From Branchiostoma floridae (taxonomy: Eukaryota; Chordata; Leptocardii; Amphioxiformes; Branchiostomatidae): a stretch of 64,000 nucleotides of DNA. Under the pieces are notes generated by a model that made no database searches, was not told the origin of the DNA, and saw only the letters and a list, made by a program, of their open reading frames with translations. A program made the translations under genes and the position numbers. Of the stretch, positions 21,066-31,613 are shown in pieces. The stretch is from assembly GCF_000003815.2 (NCBI RefSeq), contig NC_049981.1:4954968-5018967 (forward strand), given 5' to 3'. How positions within the stretch are numbered: the stretch's first letter is position 1; each line of letters starts with the position of its first letter.

Positions 21066-21260
21066 TTATTACTCCCCTCACATTAGGCGCGATTCGATCA
21101 GACGACGAGTCTGCGAGCTCTAATTTACGAGGAGGCATGACCCTGATGCCGACCAAGAAATTCCAGAGTTCCCCCTTCCCGTCAGTGTCATGCTTCCTCG
21201 AATTTAGAGCTCGCAGACTCGTCGTCCGATCGAATCGCGCCTAATGTGAGGGGGTATAAG
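21066..21260. mobile_element. Foldback element A (shared core, private outer arms)
   Basis: ~90-bp arms: the outer part ttaggcgcgattcgatc, gacgacgagtctgcgagctc and the inner part taatttacgaggaggcatga are inverted after a ~20-bp loop. The inner part, from gcgagctc to cctgatgccgac, also forms the inner part of the hairpin at 62595-62783. The outer part does not match that element. Confidence 0.8.
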
Positions 21261-21529
21261 CAATATTAGATCGTTGAAAGTGGAAATAATTTGGATAAGG
21301 CAATCTGTATAATATTGACATTTAATGCAACATGTTAGCACATTTACATCATTATTTCATAGATTGAGCCGTTAAAAACGGCACAGAAACAAGTCACACA
21401 AGGATTCCTGATCAAGGCCTAATTTTGGGGGGTTCCAATAATAAGAAATATCCTCGTGTGTAATATTGCTTAGGGTGCCTTTAATGATTCTTATTTCTTT
21501 CTCCCTTCCTTGCTTTTTGTCACTTTTCT
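21261..21529. other. No feature seen
   Basis: AT-rich spacer. Confidence 0.3.
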
Positions 21530-21765
21530 TTCTTGTTCAATGTTCATAAACAGATACTGGTAGGTACGCAGATGGACACACTGCCAGACACACATACGGA
21601 CACACGGATGCAGAGAAACGCTGACAGACACACAGGCAAAAAGAAAGGGCACAGACAGGCAGAAACACAGACACACACACATAGACATACAGACGGACAC
21701 ACAGGCGGACACACAGACGGACACGCACTCTTACAATACAGACAAGCCACCTCCCTCTGGTTGAA
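21530..21765 (+). repeat. Low-complexity GACA/CACA tract
   Basis: Purine-pyrimidine rich 'cagacacaca' and 'ggacacac' runs. They give spurious cysteine- and valine-rich frames on the minus strand. Confidence 0.8.
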
Positions 21766-23329
21766 CTTGAAGTAACCTGTGTGTGCGTGGGTGTCGGCCA
21801 TAAAGTCAGGTTCAAGTTCAGAAGGAGTGGCCAAATGTGAAGAGGCTGTAGATGTATGTGTACGTGTATGCTCATTACTTAATGCGTTTTTTGCTGGCGT
21901 TTTGTAGGCCTTTTATTGATACGTATTTAGTAGCCTGACTAAAATCGCGCTCCTGCTCCTAGCGACCGAGCCAGCGAGAGATTGTGATTGTGTAAACACA
22001 GACTACGTATTTAGGGGAGAGGTCATCAACCGGCGGAGCAAATGCAGGGTCCGACTCAGTGTTTTATGTGTGTTTATTGGGGGGGGGGGGGGTCTCTAAA
22101 TCTTTTTCAGTATTTGCGGAGAGGACAGAAGAGACTCGGGAGCTATAATAATAATATAGATAAATAATACGGCTGGATATCAGGCTAAGGCGAAAATAAA
22201 TCCACCCTATTAAAAGGATGACTGCTTTGCTTTGAAAGTTTAAAATTTGAAATTGCTTTATGCCTCTGTTCCACAGCACGAAAATCTATTGACTGACGAG
22301 TCTGCGAGCTTAAAATGACATTTCGGACAGAAGTAGTACGTTCTCTCGACCATCGCGCGATTTTTATTAGACATCGGCCGATGCTCACAGGTCCCCAAGC
22401 CCCGTTCAATGTAATTGAGTAGATATACAGCTAAGAATACGTTTGATTGGCTCGTTGACTGTGTGACGAGGCTTTTCAACACGAGTAAAACAAAAAGCTC
22501 TGTCTTAGAGTCCATTCAAGACACCATGAGGGTTTTTAGACTACTTTTTAGAATAAAAGAATATCTGAGCCCCTGCAGTTATAATTCTTCCAAAAAGAAT
22601 TTATATGGAGATTTGAATCTTTAATTTTCAAATATCTGCAGGATTCTTTCACTTTTAGAAAATTAATATTTACCAAAAAATGGAAAACCTCGCCAACTCG
22701 TAGAATTAGTTTATTGCCCGAATAAACGTTTTGTCAGCCTTAGTATATTTTTATATTTCACTGGTTGATCCTTTGTGGTGAGCCATTGCACGGTGACTTA
22801 GAATGGACTCTACATCTGCTCGGAGCTGAAACTGCAGTGCGGAACACGCCCACCGTTCCGCACGAGGGGTCGGGTCAGAGGTTAATGATGACAGACGATG
22901 TTTGGTCGCTTCGCTTGGCAATGTGACTTGGCATGGAACAAATTGTCTGCTGTGACACCCGCCCGGTGTAGCATCCCAACCCATACCCTAGCTATCAAAG
23001 GTACCTTGGTAAAATGTACGAGTAAATGTATACTGATGGTACATTCTCGATTACTTTATTCCCAGGGACATTTTCCAGGTGTAAAAGCTTACATCGTGTG
23101 TAGTTTGGTCAATTGTATAACTTGCATTGTCATAACGCCTTGAAAAAAATTTGATGGCACCATATGGCGTCCAGAAATCAGAAATAGGCCGAAAAAACAG
23201 CATTAATTTGTAAGTCCGGTTTGTTATCCAGTCATATAGACATAGTAGACTTCGTTTGTTTTCTGTTTTCTTTGTTTTACTGTACAAAGTCAGAATACTG
23301 GGCACTGAACAGGACTACGTTGTAAGGAA
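21766..23329. other. No gene accepted
   Basis: Contains a G-run (22079-22092), a solo 16-mer gacgagtctgcgagct at 22295-22310 shared with foldback A, and a 77-codon minus-strand frame (22751-22984) whose reverse sequence resembles 28795-28820. Treated as repeat-derived. Confidence 0.3.
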
Positions 23330-23480
23330 TGATGGAGGCCATATACATCAGGGTACTCCAGCCATCACAGAACAGAGACGGTGGGCGTTATAAACTTCCT
23401 GATATGTTTGACCAATTGCTGACGTCACGTATCCGCAAGGTCACGTGTCCATAACTCTCGCGAGTTTACGTCCTGAAGTG
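23330..23480 (+). promoter_or_regulatory. Promoter-like module within a dispersed repeat
   Basis: Within 53 bp lie CCAAT (23412-23416), a perfect CRE TGACGTCA (23420-23427), an E-box CACGTG (23442-23447) and TCTCGCGAG (23456-23464), a known vertebrate core-promoter motif. GTGAGTT, a donor-like site, starts at 23481. A diverged copy of the CCAAT/CRE/E-box part lies near 39665-39722, so the module is carried by a repeat. Promoter activity is inferred. Confidence 0.4.
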
Positions 23481-23628
23481 GTGAGTTATTATTGATCATG
23501 AAGACGATGACAATGGTGACCATAGTTGCTGCACATATATCTCACTGTTCTGTCAGTTCAATTCACCATTTCTTCAATTTCAAGCAAAGTTTTCATTTTT
23601 TTGCACAGTCTTTTCTTCCTTGCAGTCT

Positions 23629-23779
23629 CGTAGCCTTTGGCTCTAGATTCTACGTCATCCACAAAGTCAAGTTCATGCAGCCTAATCTCTGGCTCAGCCG
23701 TGAACTTCAGAAGTGCACTTGTCCACACACTGTACTAACAGGGCCCAGAAACGCGATGCCTCCCCAGAGACCGCGCTAA
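23629..23779 (+). CDS. Possible terminal exon, weak NTR/C345C-like sequence
   Basis: A strong acceptor (cttttcttccttgcag) ends at 23628. The frame then reads LVAFGSRFYVIHKV, KFMQPNLWLSRELQ and KCTCPHTVLTGPR, and stops at TAA 23777-23779. Codon third positions are C/G-biased. The pattern 'LW...(E/D)L..C.CP....G' resembles the middle of netrin-type (NTR/C345C) modules, but only ~50 residues are present and the match is weak. Incoming phase would be 2. A donor-like GTGAGTT at 23481 could supply a non-coding first exon. It may be a chance frame or a decayed exon. Confidence 0.3.
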
Positions 23780-24737
23780 AAGCTCCCCGTGTCTGAGGGT
23801 AGAGTGAAAATATTATCTTTACTAAGGAGGATATCTAAGTACGTGATGATATGTGTGCTATGGGTTAAGTGAGGATCAATCGCAGTAACAGATTTGGTTG
23901 CCGACGAAGAAGCATTTCCATTCTTTTCGTATTTCTCTTTCTTTTCTCCGCTATTTTTTTCTCTTTCTTATATTTTCCTTCCTTAACTTCCTCCATTGTA
24001 CTAGATTCTCTGCCTCCATGTCTTTGTTGACTGAACTGAACAGCATTTCTTCCTTCCGTTATCTTTTTCTTTCGTTCTTTTTGTGTTCTTTCTCTCTCTC
24101 TTTTTTCTTCTCCATTGCACAAAATCTTAATTTGTATGTGTGGACTGGAGTAAACATTTAATCTTAATAAAGGCGTATATTTCATACTCCTCCCTTACTA
24201 CTCAATTTCTCATGCCTTCCATCGAGCCTTCCTTCTTAGTCTGCGTCCTAACGGAACACAAGATGACATGTTGCCTATTATATCAATGGTAACCAACAAG
24301 GACTTTTACCCCCTTAAAGACTTACACAATAATCTTATACCCCAAAGATGTTAACCTTAAGACGTTAACCTTCCAACCTTACAATTCCTGTCTCGCCGTT
24401 TAGATGGGAAAATTGAATCATCCGGTTAGGACACGAATACATGGGGAGGTCTTTGGACTCTAAAATCAAATCCAGACTTTGTAGCGGTCTGGCTATCTTC
24501 ACATGTTGTCAGTTTCAGGACGTGGTCTGATATTGATCTTGTGTCTTATCATGTTTACTTGCAAATGAGTAAAGCCCAACACACATGGCCGACCGCGACA
24601 TGGCCTCCCGATGGTTGGGAGTTAGTCGTGTGTATGGTCGTCTGTGGTTGGGATGTGGTAGTTGAGTCTTTGCAAATCATCTGAGCCAGCGGACCATGGA
24701 TTAAAAAAGATGGAAGTGGGGAAAGTCAAACATGTAC
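23780..24737. other. Pyrimidine-rich tract, no gene
   Basis: 23925-24115 is dense in T/C (ttctttctttt-like). The frames there are compositional. Nothing else is recognised. Confidence 0.4.
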
Positions 24738-24900
24738 CGTATATTGCAGTACAGTACGTATCTAGCTATTACTGCATATTGTACATACGGTATCTAGCTA
24801 TTCTTACATATTGTACATATCTAGCTATTACTGATTTCATTACTGCATATTGTACATATCTAGCTATTATTGCATATCACACTTATCTAACTGTCATTGC
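24738..24900 (+). repeat. Imperfect tandem repeat, ~28-36 bp
   Basis: 'catattgtacatatctagctattactg' style units occur four or five times with drift. Confidence 0.75.
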
Positions 24901-26113
24901 ACTCTGCCACTGAAAGCGTTTTTAGTCAAGCACACTGAGTCAACCCTTCTCTTCTCTATATGTGTGTTGGGATTCAGTGCAAAACTTTCAAATGAGGCTG
25001 TCTCGAAGCTCCCTCATACACGGAACCGCCGGCTTTACGTGCCATACGAAACGACGGCTTTAAACCTAGGCTTCAAACTATGCCCCGAGCGGGGTTTGAA
25101 CCTCCGCCCACTGGAACTGCAATTTCTCGAGAAGATGTCAGATTAGAATATTGAAGTTTTCTTTAGCACAATCAGTTAAGTCTTATCCGCTTATGTTTCA
25201 ATCAGACACCTTCTGAAGTGCTGCTTCTCACCGCTATATTTAGCCGTTGTAGGTGGCGTTTTCGCAGCGAGAACACAATCCCAAACTTGGCTTAGTTTGT
25301 ATCCCCCCTCATCCCTGTTCATCACCGAGGTTGAATTTCTTATCCAGACAGCCTCCAGAATCCACCAGATCCGCCTCTTGTCTTCTTTGTCTTTCAGCTT
25401 GGCTCCGATCCTTCCCAGTCAAAAGCACAGTTGTCTGATTAGCTTCAAAACGTATGCAAGTGAGACTTTACTGGTTGTGAAGAAGAAAGCCCCAATATCC
25501 TATCTTCTACCATCCGGATGGAATAATTTGGGGGAGATATCAGATTTGGTTTTCCTTTGCGCTCTCTTGCCTACGATTTACAACGTTCATGGCGTGTCGC
25601 CCGTAACATCAGGTTAGCGTGGGGTGATGTTGTCCAAGGCTCATGCCGAGATGTCTCCGGTGTGTTTATCAGATGTCTGACCTTGGTTCGTGTACCGAAG
25701 TCACGTCTTCAAGCAAGTTGTGACTTGGAGAAGATGATCTTGTCTTATGGAATCGACAAGGGGAGTCCTCTCGGAGTCTTGAACCTGTTTATATTTTATC
25801 GCCATCAGTCGGTTTCATTCTTGTATTAACATTTGTCATCTATTAGTTCGTAAGATTTCGTCTTAGAGCAATTCGCAACTTATAGGCTAATTGAAGGAGA
25901 TCCCAGATAATTATCTGTATCGAACCTATTGAATCATTGTCTATTCAATCCTTGTACTAAGTTGTAGGAGCAATTGTCATTTCTTCATTTTTAAGATTCC
26001 GTCTTAGAGCAGCTCCTAGGTCTGAAAAGGTCCTCGACAATTCGGTTTTAATAAAAAAGACTTCATATTGTCATGTATGGATAGTTGGTCACATAAGACA
26101 AAATCCTAACGGA
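24901..26113. other. No gene recognised
   Basis: Two + strand frames (25253-25438 and 25297-25617) have no known motif. Near 25081, gagcggggtttgaacctccg resembles a tRNA T-arm but has no cloverleaf. Possibly an old retroelement. Confidence 0.3.
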
Positions 26114-26324
26114 TACTGTAAATGCATTTAAGTTCGCGGGGATTTAATTTCGCGGTAGCGGGAAAAGGACTTTTCGCGCTGGATTTAATTTCGCGGTAAC
26201 ACCATAGACTGCAGTCTAATACCACAATAGAAAAATATTCGCGGTAGTTTTAAGTTCGCGGTGAAGTGGTCACCGCGAAAACCGCGAACATTAATCCACC
26301 GCGAACATTTCTGCATTTACAGTA
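26114..26324. mobile_element. MITE family 'gcatttacagta', copy 3 (complete, 211 bp)
   Basis: The ends tactgtaaatgcatttaagt and gaacatttctgcatttacag-ta are inverted repeats. The interior 'ttcgcggtagcgggaaaagg', 'taacaccatagactgcagtc' and 'ttcgcggtgaagtggtcacc' is shared with the copy at 10150. This is the best-preserved member in the window. Confidence 0.85.
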
Positions 26325-27814
26325 TCTAACGTTCTGGCAGCTGAAATTATAGCAAACAAAGTCTTTCATTGGCAAAGAATAAAATTTAAAGTATAGCATT
26401 GAAGTGGCATAGAATGCCGGTCTATTGCACGGTACAAGTGTGCTGTCAAGCTGATTATTGTAACAAGGTCATTCTTTGAATTTCGATGTCTTTTTTTAAG
26501 CCGATATTGTCTTACGCATTCCTGTACCAAACGGAGTGTCTACGTTGTCCATGGCAGCACATCTGTGCGCTCTAACATGTACCAACATTGGTAAACTTCA
26601 GTCAGACCGAAGCAGACACTCTTTGATGCAGGGGAAGTCACACTCATTATCGGATTCTCCGATTGGCTCGCCGCCATTTTGACCTTGACCTCCAGTTGAC
26701 CTCTCCGGAGGGCTATCCCATTACAGAAATCATAGGGTGTGGAGTGACATTTTTTGGCATCAAAAGAACACAAATTGATAAGAATTTTGTACATGTAAGC
26801 TAGTAGTTGAGATAAGAAACTGAGGAGAGAAATTTTTATAATGACCAACTTGTAGGATTAAATGGTATTTATACTATGGGAGGGGACGGTCTTTCCTGAC
26901 GGACTGAAAAAGTGAAATAAGTCTCCACTAGATCCGTCAACGGACTTTCAAAACTGGTAAAATTTGGTTGAAGTCGTAGAACAGTTTCAACATATTTGCC
27001 AGGGAATTTAGCCGAGTATGTATGTGTGATTCGCCATCTTGAATTTCCTTGTCGTTGGTATGTCAAGTCAACTAAGTCATGTAATTTGGCCGATTTCTAC
27101 CATTTTTTCTAGGATACCGCAGAGATTTGAACTGAAAAGCAATCATTCTAAGCCAACTCAGATGACTACATTTACCCCATGTTTTGATAGACCATGTCGG
27201 GAGTGCCCCATGCCCAACCTCATCGAAAAGTGTGATGGGTTCTTTAATGAACTCAATGTGTTGCTCTTCTGAAGCAGTGTGTCCGATGGCTTACACTAGA
27301 TCACACTAGTTACAGCACTTTTCGATGAACTGCTAGAAAAAATAGTTGAAATTGTTGAAAAACGACCAGACCAGACCTCCTTGCAATGGTAAATAAAAAA
27401 TAAATAAAATGGTCAGACGAGTTAACCGACTGGCGTTACCAATCTTTCTCCGATGTTTGCCAATTTCATCTTCGTTTAGTCCACCAAGGCGTCTGGTATA
27501 AACTGACTGCAACTTTCTTCTGTAGCGTGATTATCACTGATCAAAGCCCAGTAAGTCTGGATCTGAACCCATGGCCTCATTCTACAGATGTGGAATTGGT
27601 AGACACCACACCAAACTTTATGCCACATCTAATGTTTCGGTTCTACAACAACCCTGAGCCGAAAGACCTACTTGTAGAAAATCGAATCAGACGTTTTATA
27701 GATTTTCTACCTGGCTAGTTTGCACCCTACCAAGTTGCCATGTGATCCTGATTATGGAGACTCCTGGTCTTGTAAAGCTGACAAGTACCAGAGAATACAA
27801 ACGGCCGCTTCGCA
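26325..27814. other. No gene recognised
   Basis: AT-rich. A 63-codon + strand frame at 27527-27718 may be an upstream remnant of the LINE at 27815, but this is unproven. Confidence 0.3.
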
Positions 27815-28180
27815 CGACATGTTCAACTCAGAGAGATAACCACTCGTACAAATTTATGGCAACGTCTTGTGATACTATCTGTACACGATAGATTATGTAA
27901 ATATTGCCCAATGAATGCAGTGGAAAATGAAACGCACTTCATTAGCCAGTGCCCTCACTACGAGGCCGAAAGAATCAGATTATATCAAAGTGTTGCCTCA
28001 CTTACACTTGCACTCACGTTTCACCGAGCTTTAACCATTTAAGAGATCAGCAAAAGACTACACATTTTTACTCAAATCACAACACCCACTTATTTTGCAG
28101 AAAGTGGGACAATTTATTAACCACTGCCATCAAAGAAGAAGTCAAACCCTACAATAGTAAACTTAGCACATTGCAGTAGA
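27815..28180 (+). pseudogene. Decayed LINE ORF2 C-terminus with zinc-knuckle-like motif
   Basis: The first frame reads TNLWQRLVILSVHDRLCKYC, then PMNAVENETHFISQCPHYEA and ERIRLY. This matches the 'R.C..C....(V/I)E(N/D)E.HF...CP.Y...R' block common at the end of non-LTR ORF2 proteins. After a frameshift, another frame gives LLKSQHPLILQKVGQFI, resembling the usual '...L...V..FI...' end. At least one frameshift and an early stop show it is dead. Confidence 0.6.
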
Positions 28181-28976
28181 TTAGAAACCAATGTTATGTA
28201 CTGAAAAACTCTACTCTTATTTCGAGACAGTACGTGCAATTAGCCTTCGGGCATGATTTTGCAAATAAACTATCAAGGTCTCTCAATTATTCTTTTTCTC
28301 CTTGTAGGGCAGACCTCAACTGAAGCGAGGCATGACGCTTGTTACCCGTACCTAGTAATCCAATGCGACGTCATAATGGCTCATGTATTCACTTCAGCAA
28401 AGCACACCTACTTTTTTCGATTGTGTGTCGGGTTCTTTTATTGCTCTAGAATTGTTTGTGTTGTTGTTGTGCCTTTACCTATCACTGTAAACCAACATTT
28501 AGCAGAACTTTTTAAGGATTGAAGTTAATGCCAATGGGTCACCGAAAAACTCATAACATTTATGCATTCATCCGCAACAATGATTTTTAAAACCTGTCGA
28601 CATTTGGACCCGTGTTGAAGAATGGACCCCTCCCGTTGCAGCTTGTACATTTAAGTTCGAGGACAGTAATCTGCCTAACAGTTTTCAAATATTACAAAAT
28701 TGGGCCCTACTATTTTGAACAACTCAAGGCAGAGATGTAACAGGCTAAAGTGTACCACCAGACAGAATAAACTGGGGTGCAGATTGTTCAGGGGTATGGT
28801 TTGGGATGTTACACCGGCTTGGCGCCCACCCTCGTCGTGTCGTCCAACTTGCAAGGCAGAACATTCGAACCAGGTTCCGTTTCCTCGGTAACAGGTTCTA
28901 ATAAATGAGCGTACCACTCCATTGAGACACATTACAGGGTTGGTTCAGTAGCACTTAATGCATCTATTGTCTTATC
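28181..28976. other. No gene recognised
   Basis: Non-coding by composition. 28795-28825 (ggtatggtttgggatgttac) is repeated in inverse near 22955-22985, so part is repeat-derived. Confidence 0.35.
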
Positions 28977-29333
28977 CACCTTTCTCACGTGGCGGCCATG
29001 ATAGTTTGAAGACGAGGTCAATGAGGCAAACAGACAACACTTATTTCTAAAATCAGCACAATATAGGATCAAATTATAAATATTATAACTAGTGTTATGC
29101 ACCAAAAGATATAGCAATTTAGAGTAGCGTAGACTGGTCCCATAGTCCATTAAGAGATGCAAAATAAAAACATAATAATGCAAATATTTGACGGACATGC
29201 AGCTATTCTCTCATTGGTCGCTTTCCTAATTGGCAGACTATTATTGGTTGAACTGCTAATTATGATAGACAGTCTTTTGTTTGCCTCATTGAACAAGCTT
29301 TAGATCTATTATGGCCGCCGCGTGAGAAAGGTG
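28977..29333. mobile_element. MITE 'CACCTTTCTCACG', copy 1 (357 bp)
   Basis: The left end cacctttctcacgtggcgg and the right end ccgccgcgtgagaaaggtg are inverted, about 28 bp each. The interior (tgatagacagtcttttgttt, gcaaatatttgacggaca) matches the element at 46287-46676 in opposite orientation. No coding capacity. Confidence 0.85.
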
Positions 29334-30230
29334 CATAGAATTGCGTAGACGTAAAGAAGAATAGCGTAGACATAGAAAAACTAATTGTTTTCCCTGTTGG
29401 TATCGCTAGATGTCCCCGTTCAAGGCTCAAGCGGCTGTTGTTGATGGAATTGTACGTTATTCCTGGCAGGTCGCAATGAGCACTGACTCCCTGGGAAACT
29501 CATTTTACTCCTGTTTATGAGTTTATATCTCACTCGACTCAGTTGAAAATGAGTATATGTACCTAGCGTCGGCTAGGGGTGCCCTCTCAGATGGGATCTT
29601 AAATCGGGTGTGTTTGCGGAGATACATACCGTTGTAACTTGTATACATGTATTGGTTTTTAGGTTATGGGGAACGCTGTGTTACTTTTATTAAACTCGCT
29701 CGTCATACGCAACTCACGCCATTGTGACCTCAAGGGCTCCTCAAGGGAAATTCGCTAGGCTGGCGGAATTTGGCGCAGTCGAATGAGATACTGTACTGTA
29801 TTGGCGTCTCTCTCTCTCTGTCTCTCTGTCTCTCTCTCTCTCTGTGTGTGTCTGTCTGTGTTTGTGCGTGTCTCTCTCTGTGTGCGTGAGTGTGTTAACG
29901 TTTACCAGTAATGTGTAACAAACAAATACTAGTTTCACGTTCCGTAGGTGATTATCCACATCGCGTTATCGCCTCGCCTCCGGTCTCCCATATTTCCGCA
30001 TGATAACCTTTGGTGCGAGTTCTTAAGTGGAACCAGATCATGAGACTTAAGACGACTTATGTCTTATCGCCGTAAGAAGTGCAACTGTCGGCGGGTTCTT
30101 ATGCTTTCATGTGTAAGGGGTTTAATTCCGATAAGGCTTGGCCTAACCAGTGCATTCGGTGGGTCGTAACTTCGATCGACGGCCAAATCATACTTAAGAC
30201 TTTAAAACATACGGTTTTCTCTGCTTAACA
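29334..30230. repeat. Spacer with a CT/TG microsatellite at 29802-29897
   Basis: tctctctctgtctctctgtc grades into 'tgtgtgtctgtctgtg'. No gene is seen in the remaining sequence. Confidence 0.6.
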
Positions 30231-30239
30231 CTCAACACA

Positions 30240-30397
30240 TAATCTCCAAGCAGATCTTACGGTGCCATAAGATGGTATCGAACTTTCAAAGCTGGTCAAG
30301 GAGTATAGCCAGTCAAAGGGAGTTCCCTTTGGCCGGCTATACTCCTTGGCTAGCTTTGATACTATCTAATGGCACCGTAGGATCTGCTTGGAGATTA
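30240..30397. mobile_element. Foldback element with 9-bp target duplication
   Basis: The ends TAATCTCCAAGCAGATC and GATCTGCTTGGAGATTA are perfect inverses. The inner arms (ggtgccataagatggtatcg, ggagtatagccagtcaaagg) pair with 30319-30381. CTCAACACA is duplicated at 30231-30239 and 30398-30406. Nine bases fit Mutator-like elements; eight would fit hAT. Confidence 0.85.
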
Positions 30398-30418
30398 CTC
30401 AACACACACCACTACCAG

Positions 30419-30455
30419 TGGACTTGTCCGGCCCCTGACAAAGTGATTGCACAAG
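30419..30455 (+). CDS. Laminin-EGF-like gene, small exon (tentative)
   Basis: 37 nt between acceptor CTACCAG and donor AAG|GTAAAT, reading WTCPAPDKVIAQ and leaving one base (phase 1). The next exon starts with two bases that complete a Glu codon, so the join is in frame. The foldback element sits 21 bp upstream of the exon. The exon is tiny, and support comes only from splice sites and phase. Confidence 0.35.
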
Positions 30456-30966
30456 GTAAATGAAACGGAGATGGGGGCGCCGCCCGATGTACCATTTGGT
30501 GCGGGGAGGACTTAAACTTAACCTAACTTAAATCTTGGCCTTATGGCGCATGGAGTAGTCTTGTTACCTTCGTGATAAGTGTGCGTGTCTCTTCTTCTCT
30601 TAGCATATAAAGGAGCAATGGATAAACTGTAAAGATACTTTGTTTACGTGAAAGAATTGCAAAGAAACCGTTCATCTGTTTCCACTTAACTTAAAGGCAC
30701 GAAGTTTCAACACCTGTAAAATCATCATGTAGATCAAGTTCGGAGCTACGACATAAAAAAGTAAGGTGTTGAGATTAAGGTTATCTATCCATTATCATGC
30801 ATTTCTAAGTCACCCCTAAAATGGTCCAATCATGCTAATGGGGCGAGTGATTACCTTACGTTCGGTAGGTCGGTTTGATCTCCGGTCCAGTCATAACAAA
30901 GACCTTGCCCATACAACATTCCTAGAACTTGCACTATCATCTAAGGCAATATCTTTTTTACTTCAG

Positions 30967-31022
30967 AAATCGCTTGTTACGGCCACTCCTCTGAGCGGGA
31001 TCCGTTCAATGGACGTTGTCTG
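30967..31022 (+). CDS. Laminin-EGF-like gene, exon with first half of an LE domain
   Basis: Acceptor tttttacttcag and donor GTAAGTAA. The 56-nt exon reads (E)IACYGHSSERDPFNGRCL. This matches the opening of laminin-type EGF domains (C.GHS....DP..GRCL). The third cysteine position is Arg here. It ends in phase 0 and joins the exon at 31510 to complete the domain. Such domains occur in extracellular matrix, netrin, attractin and MEGF8-type proteins. Confidence 0.6.
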
Positions 31023-31509
31023 GTAAGTAAATTTCATTTATCGTTATATCATCGTCTATTGTATATTTCATGGGAAGGCTAGTAAATAATTGGGAAAGTT
31101 ATGCAGAGAACTGTAAATTGGGTATGTTTGAAAGCGATATCTACTTGATCAGTTGCACAATCGTCACTAGATGGCATTTTTCTCAACTGGTTGTCCTGAC
31201 CCAGATAGGGCATTCTATATTGTAAGGAAACAACCAGCAAGGAAGAACCGAAGGTAAAAACAACGTCATTAGCTCCTTGGTAACAGTAACCTTGAAACAG
31301 TTACGATCTTTTAAAAATATACGAAAGAAGAAGAAGAAGAAGACGAATTTGTGATCTACGCAATGATGATCTAAGCAAGCCTGACCTAGTCTCGTATTCT
31401 CTCGCGAGATTGAGACTAGGTCATTCTCAGTGATCAATATGTGCTGTCAGACCTCTTCAACGAAACAGTTATGTCATTATCAACCAAAGGCTTCTATATC
31501 ATATGACAG

Positions 31510-31613
31510 AACTGCCAGCATGGTACGGAGGGGAGAGACTGTGAGCTGTGTAAGAGTGGGTACGTCGGTGACGCCACGCAGACCACTAGTGACGCTTGCC
31601 ACCCGCCGACTAG
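31510..31613 (+). CDS. Laminin-EGF-like gene, exon with second half of the LE domain
   Basis: Acceptor atatgacag, donor CTAG|GTTTCAG. The 104-nt exon reads NCQHGTEGRDCELCKSGYVG, then DATQTTSDACHPPT. 'CQH.TEG..CE.CK.GY.GDA' is the signature of a laminin EGF-like domain. It leaves two bases (AG, phase 2), which fits the next predicted exon, beginning with one base, at 32885. The domain match is the strongest evidence for this gene. Confidence 0.75.

Noticed and set aside
22751-22984. 77-codon minus-strand exon
   Set aside because: Part of it recurs in degenerate form near 28795, which suggests a dispersed repeat rather than a gene.
25070-25110. tRNA or tRNA-derived SINE head
   Set aside because: Only a T-arm-like phrase; no A and B boxes with correct spacing.
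25253-25829. Overlapping + strand frames
   Set aside because: Three different frames of similar length without motifs; probably an old repeat.
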